Shown here piece by piece: positions 48,558 to 55,585 of a DNA stretch of 64,000 nucleotides. Position 1 is the stretch's first letter. Every line of letters begins with the position of its first letter. The notes beneath the pieces were generated by a model that worked only from the letters and a program-made list of their open reading frames with translations, was not told where the DNA came from and searched no databases. The stretch is from a virus. The stretch spans positions 32,514-96,513 of IMG/VR virus record IMGVR_UViG_3300008113_000016; one strand, 5' to 3'. A program made the translations under genes and the position numbers.

Positions 48558-48800
48558 CCTGTGTATAAACCTGTGGATAACTTAATATAAACAGTGCTTA
48601 TGTTATATGTATATCAGTACTAATATATATAGTATGTTTTTACTGTGTAATAATGTGTATATGAAATAGCCTTCGTAATCATTTTCCCAACTGGGGAAAA
48701 ACTGTGGATAACTTATCATATCTTGTGGATAACATTGTGGATAACCCAGTATGATAGGATAAGTACTGTATATTGTCTTAAAATGTGGATAAATATGTGT
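48550..48800. other. Candidate replication origin with DnaA-box cluster
   Basis: Six sites matching TTATnCACA (read as TGTGnATAA on this strand), all in one direction: 48560-48568, 48572-48580, 48703-48711, 48724-48732, 48736-48744 and 48784-48792. The surroundings are very AT-rich, with an inverted repeat TTTTCCC/GGGGAAAA near 48683-48700. It lies in a 400-base gene-poor stretch at the divide between rightward and leftward genes. A host-DnaA-dependent origin is inferred. Confidence 0.7.
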
Positions 48801-48955
48801 CTCAAATATTGAGAAATTCTGTACTATTTTAAGACAAAATAACTTATTTTACATATATTTTAATTCATTTAATCTCTTTTCTTATTGTTTTTATCCTATA
48901 TATAATCCCAGTGATTTTTAGATCAAGTTCGTAATCTATTTTAGATCCCGATTCA

Positions 48956-49186
48956 TTATTCGGATGCAACTGCTATGTCTGCATATCCTAGTATTCTTAG
49001 ATATGCAAATGTACTCATGAGTAACTCACGGGTATTACAAACGTCACATCCACAAAAGATATCATAGGTATTATAACCATCAGGAACTTCTTCATCCATC
49101 AATTGATTGTAAGCATTATTGAGATGATCAGTTACATATTCCTCAAGCATTATAGCATGTTCCTGCGTAATGTCAATTTTTAGCAT
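48956..49186 (-). CDS. ComFB-like small protein (tentative)
   Basis: 76 residues from ATG 49186 (GGGGA just upstream; TTG 49195 is an alternative). LKIDITQEHAIMLEEYVTDHLNNAYNQLMDEE and DIFCGCDVCNTRELLMSTFAYLRI recall ComFB family zinc-Cys proteins (CxCxxC), a weak match. A CAGTGAC-N14-CGTAAT element and a palindrome AGTGA-N6-TCACA (49213-49228) lie upstream. Confidence 0.5.
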   Translation of the reverse strand: MLKIDITQEHAIMLEEYVTDHLNNAYNQLMDEEVPDGYNTYDIFCGCDVCNTRELLMSTFAYLRILGYADIAVASE

Positions 49187-49212
49187 ATTCCCCAAATTTC
49201 CTGTGAAATTCC

Positions 49213-49228
49213 AGTGACTTTTTTCACA
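49213..49228. promoter_or_regulatory. CRP/GlxR-like palindrome
   Basis: AGTGA-CTTTTT-TCACA, nine of ten conserved bases. It overlaps one copy of the CAGTGAC-N14-CGTAAT element (49212-49238). Confidence 0.45.
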
Positions 49229-49269
49229 TCATCGTAATGTTTATTTAGATTGGTTTTGAAAGTCGGCTG

Positions 49270-49294
49270 CATCGCCTGCTCTCGCAGGCAGATG
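49270..49294 (-). terminator. Stem-loop after leftward gene
   Basis: CATC-GCCTGC, TCTC loop, GCAGGC-A-GATG: a 10-bp stem with one bulged A. It lies 10 bases after the stop of the 49305-49616 gene on the leftward strand, followed by CCGACTTT, so it is probably a weak terminator. Confidence 0.5.
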
Positions 49295-49304
49295 ACTAAT
49301 AAGC

Positions 49305-49616
49305 CTACTCTACTTCTGCAACTTTTTCTACAGTGTAAGGTTGGATTAACTCCAGGATGTTATCTAAGTTAATCTTAATTGGTGGCTCATTATGCTGATT
49401 AACAAAATCCTCTAACTGAATAAAGGTTTGCTCTAACTTTTCCTTACCCTTATCTGTAAGTGCTAGATCCCCGTCAATCAATCCATATGCATAAGGAAAT
49501 CCTAAATCGTTGGCAGCACAAAAGTATGCTACCTCTCCATCATAGCGATGGTTAAGCCATACCTTTGTAAGTGTGGCAGCCATCTGTGTAAACTCTTCGT
49601 TATTAATTTCTTCCAT
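49305..49616 (-). CDS. Hypothetical winged-helix-like protein
   Basis: 103 residues. NNEEFTQMAATLTKVWLNHRYDGEVAYFCAANDLGFPYAYGLIDGDLALTDKGKEKLEQTF reads like helix-strand-helix with a winged ending, often DNA-binding. A consensus promoter (49623-49651) lies just upstream. Function unknown. Confidence 0.55.
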   Translation of the reverse strand: MEEINNEEFTQMAATLTKVWLNHRYDGEVAYFCAANDLGFPYAYGLIDGDLALTDKGKEKLEQTFIQLEDFVNQHNEPPIKINLDNILELIQPYTVEKVAEVE

Positions 49617-49622
49617 AGCCTA

Positions 49623-49651
49623 ATTATACCGTCCTATTCTAACTCTGTCAA
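49623..49651 (-). promoter_or_regulatory. Consensus leftward promoter
   Basis: TTGACA (complement of 49646-49651), 17-base spacer, TATAAT (complement of 49623-49628). It lies at the 3' end of the upstream gene and drives 49305-49616. Confidence 0.85.
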
Positions 49652-49849
49652 ATCTACTGGCTCTTGTCCTTCAGGATTTCTGTAAGACCTGCCAGAGATG
49701 TAATTGTGGTATTCTTTCCACTCATCTAATCTATCATTCATATCATCTGAGAAGGCACGAGAGGTGTGCTGTGCCAACTCTGCTGGAGATAGCCTTCCGT
49801 CAAGGAATGCCTTCTCTAGGTGTTTGCTTGCCTCTTTTTCATTCATCAT
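49634..49849 (-). CDS. Small helical protein
   Basis: 71 residues: KEASKHLEKAFLDGRLSPAELAQHTSRAFSDDMNDRLDEWKEYHNYISGRSYRN, all helical. The ending PVDLTELE overlaps the next promoter. Unknown function. Confidence 0.55.
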   Translation of the reverse strand: MMNEKEASKHLEKAFLDGRLSPAELAQHTSRAFSDDMNDRLDEWKEYHNYISGRSYRNPEGQEPVDLTELE

Positions 49850-49852
49850 TGG

Positions 49853-49881
49853 ATTGTATCATATTCCTCTCAGATTGTAAA
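49853..49881 (-). promoter_or_regulatory. Leftward promoter
   Basis: TTTACA (complement of 49876-49881), 17-base spacer, TGA-TACAAT (complement of 49853-49858). It drives the 71-residue gene. Confidence 0.65.
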
Positions 49882-49973
49882 GTTAAGAAATGGCTGCTTG
49901 CTCCCCCTCAGAAACAGCATACTTAGCGACTTGGGATAAACCCTCCGACAATAGCCGTACCAAGTTTAATTAA

Positions 49974-50126
49974 TTAACGAGACTTGACTTTGGTACCCTT
50001 GCGAAGTGCACTGAGGGACACATTGTCAACGAACTTGCCATTCTTACGAATAACAACACGGTCTGATAGACCATAGCGTGTATCCCATTGTTCTAGGTAC
50101 GGGATCTGCTTTGCTTTCTTTGCCAT
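49974..50126 (-). CDS. Small basic protein
   Basis: 50 residues: AKKAKQIPYLEQWDTRYGLSDRVVIRKNGKFVDNVSLSALRKGTKVKSR, a basic SH3-like or beta-rich protein. AGAAAGGCAG lies upstream. Between it and the next leftward gene (49850-49973) I see no gene or strong structure. Confidence 0.5.
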   Translation of the reverse strand: MAKKAKQIPYLEQWDTRYGLSDRVVIRKNGKFVDNVSLSALRKGTKVKSR

Positions 50127-50141
50127 ATGCTTTCTGCCTTT

Positions 50142-50501
50142 CTAGACTAATTCAGTCTGTCGTGAGTAGTAATCGATGAACTGTTGAATAGATACTACGT
50201 TGCCTGCATCATTAACAGTATTGTTGGTGAGGTCAATCATGGTGTAATGATATTCCTCTTCGGTCCTATCCATTTGATTAACAAGGATGCCAAAACCTGT
50301 CTCGCTATCCCATGAATCACCGATGAGTTGAGATATCATGATTCGCAATGCATAAGGAGTATCTCCCATGGCAATACGACCCTGTGCTGCAGTAAGTGCA
50401 CGGGCTAAATCATAGTTCTTGGTATCTCCGCCCCAATGTGAATACAGTGTTACTGTATTGTCTTCATCTTGTTTAAAATGAAAATTAGTTCTTGCTCCCA
50501 C
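50142..50501 (-). CDS. Conserved actinophage protein
   Basis: 119 residues from GTG. GARTNFHFKQDEDNTVTLYSHWGGDTKNYDLARALTAAQGRIAMGDTPYALRIMISQLIGDSWDSETGFGI is a conserved pattern in actinophage leftward operons. No catalytic residues seen. Function unknown. Confidence 0.65.
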   Translation of the reverse strand: MGARTNFHFKQDEDNTVTLYSHWGGDTKNYDLARALTAAQGRIAMGDTPYALRIMISQLIGDSWDSETGFGILVNQMDRTEEEYHYTMIDLTNNTVNDAGNVVSIQQFIDYYSRQTELV

Positions 50502-50503
50502 GA

Positions 50504-50674
50504 TTAAACCTCTTCTTCTATGCTAGTAACTTCTAGTGGATACCAATCAAAGGCGTAAATTTCTACGTCTTCTTCACGCTCTATACGTTCAATCTCTTCA
50601 ATTGCTTCAGCCTCTGTTTCTGCCTCAATCTCAAAGTCGTATAACGTTTCTCGTTTTGCTTCTATCTTATACAT
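50504..50674 (-). CDS. Small acidic protein
   Basis: 56 residues, Glu-rich (EIEAETEAEAIEEIERIEREEDVEI), ending YAFDWYPLEVTSIEEEV. It overlaps the end of the following upstream gene by 8 bases (leftward order). DNA-mimic character is possible but untested. Confidence 0.5.
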   Translation of the reverse strand: MYKIEAKRETLYDFEIEAETEAEAIEEIERIEREEDVEIYAFDWYPLEVTSIEEEV

Positions 50675-51113
50675 TGGCATTGTAGTTTTCCAATCCTACT
50701 AGGGTAAGTTCCTGAATTGTAGCACACTCTGTGCATTTCTCCAAATCGTGTTCCTGAAAAGAATCTCTAATAAGATTATCAGGGTCCTCTAGTTCAGCAT
50801 GGCAACTTTCACAGAAATACCAATTAGAACTAACTTTGATTTGAATATCAGTATCTGCGGGGAAAGGGACCTCAGTGATAAAGTATCCTATTCGATTGAC
50901 AAAGTGCCAGCCTGACCAAATGTAAGAGCCACCGTCGTCACCATCACCATACATCCATATCTGACGCTCTGGAAAACATTTGACAAAGTTGACCTCATCT
51001 CCATATGTTTCCCACATGTAACCATCAAAAGATGCATTCTCATCGAAGGTATTCTTGATAGGCTTATAAGTCTCAAACCACTCATCGAAGTCCATCTCAA
51101 TAAACTTATTCAC
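50667..51113 (-). CDS. Cys-rich conserved protein
   Basis: 148 residues from GTG. An acidic, aromatic N-terminus (MDFDEWFETYKP, GDGDDGGSYIWSGWHFVNRIGYFI) and a zinc-binding C-terminus (FCESCHAELEDPDN ... LEKCTECATI). Unknown function, widespread pattern in actinophages. Confidence 0.6.
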   Translation of the reverse strand: MNKFIEMDFDEWFETYKPIKNTFDENASFDGYMWETYGDEVNFVKCFPERQIWMYGDGDDGGSYIWSGWHFVNRIGYFITEVPFPADTDIQIKVSSNWYFCESCHAELEDPDNLIRDSFQEHDLEKCTECATIQELTLVGLENYNANV

Positions 51114-51261
51114 TGAGTTTCATCCTAACTATGTCATATGCATCAATACATCCAGCAGTATAGTCAACCATTGAGAACTCATTCTCAGATTCATATTGCT
51201 CACGCATTACAGTTAGTTCTTCTATCCTTAACTTAACAAAGGATAATAGTTCTTCAAGCAT
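51106..51261 (-). CDS. Small helical protein
   Basis: 51 residues: LEELLSFVKLRIEELTVMREQYESENEFSMVDYTAGCIDAYDIVRMKLSE. Helical throughout, overlapping both neighbours by 8 bases. Unknown function. Confidence 0.5.
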   Translation of the reverse strand: MLEELLSFVKLRIEELTVMREQYESENEFSMVDYTAGCIDAYDIVRMKLSE

Positions 51262-51526
51262 TTTGATACCTGTCTTTCATTTCGAGGAGGATAAGGTCCG
51301 TATACTCTACAGCACCTTCTAGGTAGTGGTATATTGTATCAGCACCGTCAACGGTTGTCAAACGCTCTTCTAATTCATTCTTAAGATTCTCAGTATAGCG
51401 AATGATCCCCTCAATCAAATCTACCGCAGTCTCTCGTTCACAGGGACCACAGCAAACATATTCGTCTTCGCTGTAAGGTACGGAGCAACCACAACTGTTG
51501 CACCAAGACTCATCATACATTCCCAT
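51254..51526 (-). CDS. Zinc-ribbon protein
   Basis: 90 residues from ATG 51526 (AAGGAGAAG upstream). SWCNSCGCSVPYSEDEYVCCGPCERE is a zinc ribbon; the rest is one long helix pair. The longer start at 51556 lies inside the previous gene. Unknown function. Confidence 0.6.
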   Translation of the reverse strand: MGMYDESWCNSCGCSVPYSEDEYVCCGPCERETAVDLIEGIIRYTENLKNELEERLTTVDGADTIYHYLEGAVEYTDLILLEMKDRYQNA

Positions 51527-51752
51527 TGTCTTCTCCTTGCTCATATGGTGGAACATTTACAGCAGGAGGTTCTGAGAAGAATAGATTGAAAGCAACCTCT
51601 AAGCCCTGAGCGTAGCCCATAGCCTCAGTTCTTTCCATAGACAACATAGCGTCTGAGAAACCATCTTGTTCTTCTTCTTGGGCAATCTCATTAAAATCTG
51701 CCCACGCTCTGTCAATTAGTTCTTGTAGTGCTTGTTTGAGGGTCTGTGTCAT
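51513..51752 (-). CDS. Small acidic helical protein
   Basis: 79 residues: LKQALQELIDRAWADFNEIAQEEEQDGFSDAMLSMERTEAMGYAQGLEVAFNLFF, then a Pro-rich tail. Conserved-looking in the leftward operon. Overlaps the next gene by 14 bases. Confidence 0.55.
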   Translation of the reverse strand: MTQTLKQALQELIDRAWADFNEIAQEEEQDGFSDAMLSMERTEAMGYAQGLEVAFNLFFSEPPAVNVPPYEQGEDNGNV

Positions 51753-51763
51753 TGTTTTGCTTT

Positions 51764-52300
51764 CTAGTAGTGGAAATCAACTGGAACGATATATTGTAGC
51801 ATAGCCTTGTCAGGATTGTCAAGTCTCTCCATAAGATACTTCATATGGCTGGTATGCTCTACACAGTCAAAGAAATGGCTATCTGAGGTATAAAAGTCCA
51901 TGAGTGATTCGCAAGCGTTCTTAATGGTATAAGTATTCATGCTGAATCTCTGATTATCTGGAATACCACTATTTGAGATATAATCAACCATATCACTAAC
52001 AAACTTATCTGTGTTAATTTCCTTTAATGCACGATTCATGTTTTCAATACGCCAAGACTTAATTTGTTCAATAAGATTATTAAACTTATCTTTGTCAGTT
52101 GCATAGGATATAACTTGTGAATCATTAGGTGAGTATCCGTCTCCAATTGGATTCCAACGACCACCACCAACTACATGCCAGTCAGACCATTCTGGAAAAC
52201 TGTATCCAGTATCATCTGAAGGTTCTAGTAATGCTGAAACTTCTGAGAATGCTTCTTCTTTATCTGGGGCTTCTACTATAAAATAATGAAGCGTATGCAT
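51764..52300 (-). CDS. Conserved phage protein of leftward operon
   Basis: 178 residues. LHYFIVEAPDKEEAFSEVSALLEP then WSDWHVVGGGRWNPIGDGYSP: the VGGGRWN turn is a recurring actinophage motif. A helical C-terminus follows. It is the first gene after promoter P1 (52331-52353), with AAAGGTTACC upstream. Function unknown. Confidence 0.65.
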   Translation of the reverse strand: MHTLHYFIVEAPDKEEAFSEVSALLEPSDDTGYSFPEWSDWHVVGGGRWNPIGDGYSPNDSQVISYATDKDKFNNLIEQIKSWRIENMNRALKEINTDKFVSDMVDYISNSGIPDNQRFSMNTYTIKNACESLMDFYTSDSHFFDCVEHTSHMKYLMERLDNPDKAMLQYIVPVDFHY

Positions 52301-52330
52301 GAGGGGTAACCTTTCTGTTGTGAGGCTCTA

Positions 52331-52353
52331 AGTATACCAAAAGCCACTGACAA
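52331..52353 (-). promoter_or_regulatory. P1, TGTCAGT-type promoter
   Basis: Leftward TTGTCA (complement of 52348-52353) followed by GTGGCTTT and TGG-TATACT (hexamer 52331-52336); 11 bases separate TTGTCA from the hexamer. A TTGCAT 17 bases upstream of the -10 also exists, so ordinary recognition is possible too. Confidence 0.7.
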
Positions 52354-52389
52354 ATGCAATTCCCGTGACTTTTTTGCTTACCCCGTAAT

Positions 52390-52405
52390 AGTGAGATTGA
52401 TCACA
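52390..52405. promoter_or_regulatory. CRP/GlxR-like palindrome
   Basis: AGTGA-GATTGA-TCACA, centred about 72 bases upstream of the P1 start point. CCCGCCC follows at 52413-52419. Confidence 0.6.
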
Positions 52406-52430
52406 TATCCCACCCGCCCTGCATTTCTTG

Positions 52431-52506
52431 CGATTCCGATGGGATTTGAACCCACGATCTCTACAGTGACAGTGTAGCGATTTAAACCAGACTAATCTAC
52501 GGAACC
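52431..52506 (-). tRNA. tRNA-Asp (GTC)
   Basis: On the complement: acceptor GGTTCCG/CGGAATC, D-arm GATT/AATC, anticodon stem CTACA/TGTAG with loop CTGTCAC (anticodon at 52468-52470), T-arm GTGGG-TTCAAAT-CCCAT, discriminator G. Lies 7 bases after pseudoknot A. Confidence 0.92.
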
Positions 52507-52512
52507 AAATGG

Positions 52513-52541
52513 TGAGCAGTTTTAAATCTTGCTCAGGATTT
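52513..52541 (-). ncRNA. H-type pseudoknot element, copy A
   Basis: On the leftward strand: stem 1 AAATC/GATTT (complements of 52537-52541 and 52524-52528) closes loop CTGAGCAA. TGAGC in that loop pairs with a downstream GCTCA (52513-52517) after the linker AAAACT. It begins 6 bases after the DUF932 gene stop and precedes tRNA-Asp. Confidence 0.65.
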
Positions 52542-52546
52542 TTTAG

Positions 52547-53557
52547 TTATGCGCTAACTAAAGTCTGCACAACTTTTAGCAGACGATTTTTTTCTGCATT
52601 GACCTGTGGGTCAAAACCAGAAGCAGCAGCAAGAATGCTTTCGTTGTTTCCACCACGAGCAGTGCGGAACCAATCAAGGCGTTCTGTGAGAGCGTTAAAC
52701 GCACCCCAAGCATTACCAGCAATCATTCCGTTAAATTGCCCTGTGTAAATATCGTTGATAATATCAACTTTATTTTCCCACTTCTTAAGCGCACCCTTTG
52801 TATCCTTCTCAGGCTTTGGGTAAGCAGCAAGAATAATCTTGTTAAAGTCTTGTGCGGTGATTTCCTTCTCAATCATAGCCTTAGCCATTTTATCGAATTC
52901 GTCCATATAGACATTAGCAAGACCAAGAGCCTCACGAGCAGCAACTACCTTGCCCTCTGCGGTCTGAGTGTGGCGTATCTTGAAAGATTGCTTTACGCCG
53001 TTCTTCTTCTTAATTGAATTAAGAGCAAGATTGAGAGTGTTAGCGCACACTACACGAACAGGTGTAATGCTTGCTTGAATTGCAACAGAACCGTCGTGTG
53101 ATGTGTTGATGAGCAAATAAGTCTTTACAACATCTGCAACACCGTTAGGGTCTAGAACAGTTTCACGCTCTAGTGCAATAGAACCGAAAACCACTTTACC
53201 CTTTTTGATTGAGCCAGCAGTTTCCCAACGACCTCCACCGTCGATGATGTTATCACCAAATGAGAATAAATCTTCATTCTGTAGTGGAACATAACGCTCA
53301 CCAACAACGCCAAGAATATCTGTGCCGTTGTCATATGGATTGGTGCGTGTAACCATAAATGAATTAGAAGCCTTACGATACCCGTCAGGGATAATCATAT
53401 CTTCTAACTTAACATTCCAGTTATTTAGTTTTGCTAGTGATAGCATTTCTGATGTATTTACTTCTTCTGTAAATACTGTGCCTAAACCGTGCCAAGCAGG
53501 TTCTCTGAATGAAGCGAAAGATGTTTCGCCGTTTTGTTGCTCTAAATCGTGAGCCAT
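52547..53557 (-). CDS. DUF932 / phage-plasmid LGT-type protein
   Basis: 336 residues from ATG 53557 (GAAAGGAA upstream). SFASFREPAWHGLGTVF at the N-terminus, then VGERYVPLQNEDLFSFGDNII, and the ending GNAWGAFNALTERLDWF match the DUF932 (TIGR03299) family of phage and plasmid proteins, length about 330. Biochemical role unknown. It has its own P2 promoter and ends at pseudoknot A. Confidence 0.88.
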   Translation of the reverse strand: MAHDLEQQNGETSFASFREPAWHGLGTVFTEEVNTSEMLSLAKLNNWNVKLEDMIIPDGYRKASNSFMVTRTNPYDNGTDILGVVGERYVPLQNEDLFSFGDNIIDGGGRWETAGSIKKGKVVFGSIALERETVLDPNGVADVVKTYLLINTSHDGSVAIQASITPVRVVCANTLNLALNSIKKKNGVKQSFKIRHTQTAEGKVVAAREALGLANVYMDEFDKMAKAMIEKEITAQDFNKIILAAYPKPEKDTKGALKKWENKVDIINDIYTGQFNGMIAGNAWGAFNALTERLDWFRTARGGNNESILAAASGFDPQVNAEKNRLLKVVQTLVSA

Positions 53558-53586
53558 TTTTTTCCTTTCGATTGGTTGATGGTGCA

Positions 53587-53609
53587 ATTATAGCAGTCTG
53601 GGCTGACAT
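53587..53609 (-). promoter_or_regulatory. P2, TGTCAG-type promoter
   Basis: Leftward ATGTCA (complement of 53604-53609), 11 bases, TGC-TATAAT (hexamer 53587-53592). A TTGACA 18 bases upstream of the -10 also exists, giving dual recognition. Confidence 0.7.
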
Positions 53610-53793
53610 ATGTCAAATCGTCCTGTGAAAAATGTCCGATTTGCGTAATGCTATCTTATATAGTGAGACGGGGGCGGGTTGGAAAAGGGACAGTTTAAAC
53701 ACATGTCCAGGTGATGATCCAAGAAAATGACAATAAACTTGGATGGACCTTTTAACATCGTGTCCAGGATGATTAGATAGCCCCTACCTAAAT
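53610..53793. repeat. Intergenic region with paired repeats
   Basis: No gene seen. It holds a CTGTGAA-N14-CGTAAT element (53623-53649), GGGCGGG (53672-53678), an inverted repeat ATCCAAG/CTTGGAT (53717-53723, 53738-53744) and a direct repeat TGTCCAGG at 53704-53711 and 53761-53768. Confidence 0.6.
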
Positions 53794-54270
53794 TTAAGAG
53801 GAAGCCCGTGCACTGTCCAAGGACCAATCATGAATCTCAACGTTTCCATTGCTAGATTCAATTGAAATCTCATCTTGCATTACCCAATCAATATCGAAGT
53901 CTTCAACTTCATCGAATGGTACTGAGACTGTTCCTGTAACTGTAAACGTTGCAGTGAATTCAATTTCCTTGGAAGGATTAATTCCAAAGTACTCGCATAG
54001 TTCACGCAGCACGTCGTCCTTATCATAGTTTGGGTTAGACCATTCCATGATGTGTTCATCAAGACCGTTAATCTTATCCTGCAGAACTGCATTATGCTTT
54101 GACGCTTGTCGTGCATTGTGTAGTTCCCATTCAATATTGCGTACCTTATCGATAGTATACTCAGGGTCTGAGTATCCATGAATCACCTTGTACGAGATGA
54201 GTGTGTCTGGGTTGTAAGGTACTGACAGTTCTTCTTCTGTCTTATATGTTTGTAGCGACATAAGGGGCAT
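53794..54270 (-). CDS. Hypothetical conserved phage protein
   Basis: 158 residues. An N-terminal MSLQTYKTEEELSVPYNPDTLISYKVIHGYSDPEYT, a helical centre (VRNIEWELHNARQASKHNAVLQDKINGL), and a C-terminal beta domain (EIEFTATFTVTGTVSVPFDEVEDFDI). Promoter P3 lies just upstream. Unknown function. Confidence 0.6.
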   Translation of the reverse strand: MPLMSLQTYKTEEELSVPYNPDTLISYKVIHGYSDPEYTIDKVRNIEWELHNARQASKHNAVLQDKINGLDEHIMEWSNPNYDKDDVLRELCEYFGINPSKEIEFTATFTVTGTVSVPFDEVEDFDIDWVMQDEISIESSNGNVEIHDWSLDSARASS

Positions 54271-54297
54271 TCTTCTTTCTAGTAGGTTAGGGTCCTA

Positions 54298-54320
54298 ATT
54301 ATACACGAACCCAGTGACAT
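54298..54320 (-). promoter_or_regulatory. P3, TGTCA-type promoter
   Basis: Leftward ATGTCACT (complement of 54313-54320), 11 bases between TGTCA and TATAAT (hexamer 54298-54303). A CRP/GlxR-like TGTGA-GGAATA-TCACA sits at 54343-54358. Confidence 0.65.
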
Positions 54321-54342
54321 TTTCAACTTGTACCTTAATGAA

Positions 54343-54358
54343 TGTGAGGAATATCACA
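54343..54358. promoter_or_regulatory. CRP/GlxR-like palindrome
   Basis: TGTGA-GGAATA-TCACA, a perfect match in both half-sites, about 58 bases upstream of the P3 start. Confidence 0.65.
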
Positions 54359-54367
54359 AAAAGTCGG

Positions 54368-54385
54368 GCGCAGCATTTGCTGCGC
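54368..54385 (-). terminator. Leftward rho-independent terminator
   Basis: GCGCAGC (54368-54374), ATTT loop, GCTGCGC (54379-54385). On the leftward strand it is followed by CCGACTTTTT. It ends the GP88 operon. Confidence 0.8.
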
Positions 54386-54401
54386 TAACTAAATTAATTT
54401 A

Positions 54402-54473
54402 TCATGAAATCCAATCACCAATCAAAATTAAAAATAAAATAAAAAATGATAATCCAATTATTACACTTGCCAT
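54402..54473 (-). CDS. Membrane micro-protein
   Basis: 23 residues: MASVIIGLSFFILFLILIGDWIS, one hydrophobic segment, with GAGG upstream at a good distance. It starts 8 bases after the GP88 stop and is followed by the leftward terminator. Confidence 0.45.
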   Translation of the reverse strand: MASVIIGLSFFILFLILIGDWIS

Positions 54474-54480
54474 GTTAACC

Positions 54481-55200
54481 TCACTTCTTACTAGAGGAGA
54501 AGATTATATCAGATTTATTGAAGACGCACAAGGAGCAGGTTACACAAGCAGAACCCTCTTTGCTAATCAGTGGAATAGCCTTTTTATTTTCAGGACACTT
54601 TGCTCCAGGCTTTCCGATAATTTCTTTTAGAGTGCTTTGACCAATAGCAAAATTTTGTGCAAGGTATGCCATTTTAATACCATAAGTCAATTTAAGATCT
54701 GTTGCCTCTTTGATATTCTCACTGTCTGCAGAATAATATAATGAGAGATTATCTATATCCTTAAGCATAATTGCAGCAGACTTTACACGAGTATATACCC
54801 AGAATTGAATATCAGGATGATTTAAGATAATATGCTTCCAGGCGAAGGCATAATCGTCGCTAAAGAAATCTCCGTCCCAGTGGATACGGAATAACTTTTC
54901 AGCATTGCGCTTTTCACAATCCTTTTTGAAATCTGCAATCATCTCTTCAAGCAGCAATTCCATTGTGTCGTGGTCTGCGTCTTTTAGCAAATTCCAATTG
55001 TTAAGTAGATTATCTCTTACGCCCTTATATATCTTTTCTAGTTTTCCTGCGTAGCAGACTTTCTTACATATAGAGGTTTCACCAGGGCACGAGTAAGCCT
55101 TGCCACTAGGCAATCCAAAAGTGTTGGCAATTGTTGGGGTTTTTCCATTAGGGGAGACGGCATTAGTAACTTTCCTATCTTTAGAACGAATGAGGGGCAT
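54481..55200 (-). CDS. GP88-family protein (Cys-rich)
   Basis: 239 residues. NTFGLPSGKAYSCPGETSICKKVCYAGKLEK matches the GP88 phage family (PF17338: PGxxYSCPGATxxCxxxCYA). Later RIHWDGDFFSDDYAFAWKHIIL and a C-terminal GSACVTCSLCVF add more cysteines; the fold is thought to resemble radical SAM-like metalloproteins. The family is frequent in mycobacteriophages and of unknown activity. Promoter P4 precedes it. Confidence 0.85.
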   Translation of the reverse strand: MPLIRSKDRKVTNAVSPNGKTPTIANTFGLPSGKAYSCPGETSICKKVCYAGKLEKIYKGVRDNLLNNWNLLKDADHDTMELLLEEMIADFKKDCEKRNAEKLFRIHWDGDFFSDDYAFAWKHIILNHPDIQFWVYTRVKSAAIMLKDIDNLSLYYSADSENIKEATDLKLTYGIKMAYLAQNFAIGQSTLKEIIGKPGAKCPENKKAIPLISKEGSACVTCSLCVFNKSDIIFSSSKK

Positions 55201-55215
55201 TTAGTGTTCCTTTCT

Positions 55216-55353
55216 TTAGCGATATTCTACCATACGGGACTGACGATGTTTTACCTTGCGAGAATAAGCCTTTTTAGACTTTACATAGGTAGCAGCATTA
55301 GACCTACGGAGATCCATAAGTTTTCGCAATTCTTCCTCAGTCTTTTTTCGCAT
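55216..55353 (-). CDS. Small basic helical protein
   Basis: 45 residues: RKKTEEELRKLMDLRRSNAATYVKSKKAYSRKVKHRQSRMVEYR, strongly basic and helical, likely nucleic-acid binding. Promoter P5 lies just upstream, and P4 is inside its 3' end. Confidence 0.5.
   Translation of the reverse strand: MRKKTEEELRKLMDLRRSNAATYVKSKKAYSRKVKHRQSRMVEYR
55224..55246 (-). promoter_or_regulatory. P4, CGTCAGT-type promoter
   Basis: Leftward TCGTCA (complement of 55241-55246), 11 bases, TGG-TAGAAT (hexamer 55224-55229). Drives the GP88 gene. Confidence 0.55.
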
Positions 55354-55359
55354 ATTGCA

Positions 55360-55382
55360 AGTATAGCAAATTTATCAGACAT
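55360..55382 (-). promoter_or_regulatory. P5, TGTCTGA-type promoter
   Basis: Leftward ATGTCT (complement of 55377-55382), 11 bases, TGC-TATACT (hexamer 55360-55365). Drives the 45-residue basic protein; the start point may nearly coincide with its ATG. Confidence 0.55.
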
Positions 55383-55398
55383 TAGCAAATCAAAACGC

Positions 55399-55446
55399 TG
55401 TGATAAATCTCACATGGTTTTAATGCTGTGGATAACCTGTGGATAA
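55399..55446. promoter_or_regulatory. CRP/GlxR palindrome plus two DnaA-box-like sites
   Basis: TGTGA-TAAATC-TCACA at 55399-55414, then TGTGGATAA at 55427-55435 and 55438-55446 and CCCGCCC at 55448-55454. The DnaA-like sites are in the same direction as the main cluster at 48.6 kb. Confidence 0.6.
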
Positions 55447-55531
55447 ACCCGCCCGCATTTTTATGCATAGCAATTTATAAAAATACATTTTTTATTTTTG
55501 ATCCAAATAAAAAAAATAAATAAAAAAATGT

Positions 55532-55559
55532 TGAGCAGTTTTGCGACTTACTCAGGTCG
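55532..55559 (-). ncRNA. H-type pseudoknot element, copy B
   Basis: Leftward strand: stem 1 CGAC/GTCG (complements of 55556-55559 and 55544-55547) closes loop CTGAGTAA; TGAGT pairs with GCTCA (complement of 55532-55536, one G-T pair) after linker CAAAACT. Followed on that strand by several T. Located 27 bases after the stop of the 55586-56011 gene. 55455-55530 is very AT-rich with no gene. Confidence 0.65.
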
Positions 55560-55585
55560 TTTTGTTTTAGCGTTGTGCTAAACTA

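Noticed and set aside
51330-51365. Leftward TTGACA-N17-TACAAT-like match inside the 51.3-kb gene
   Set aside because: It is fully explained by coding sequence (VDGADTIYH region), and the gene just downstream is already coupled by overlap.
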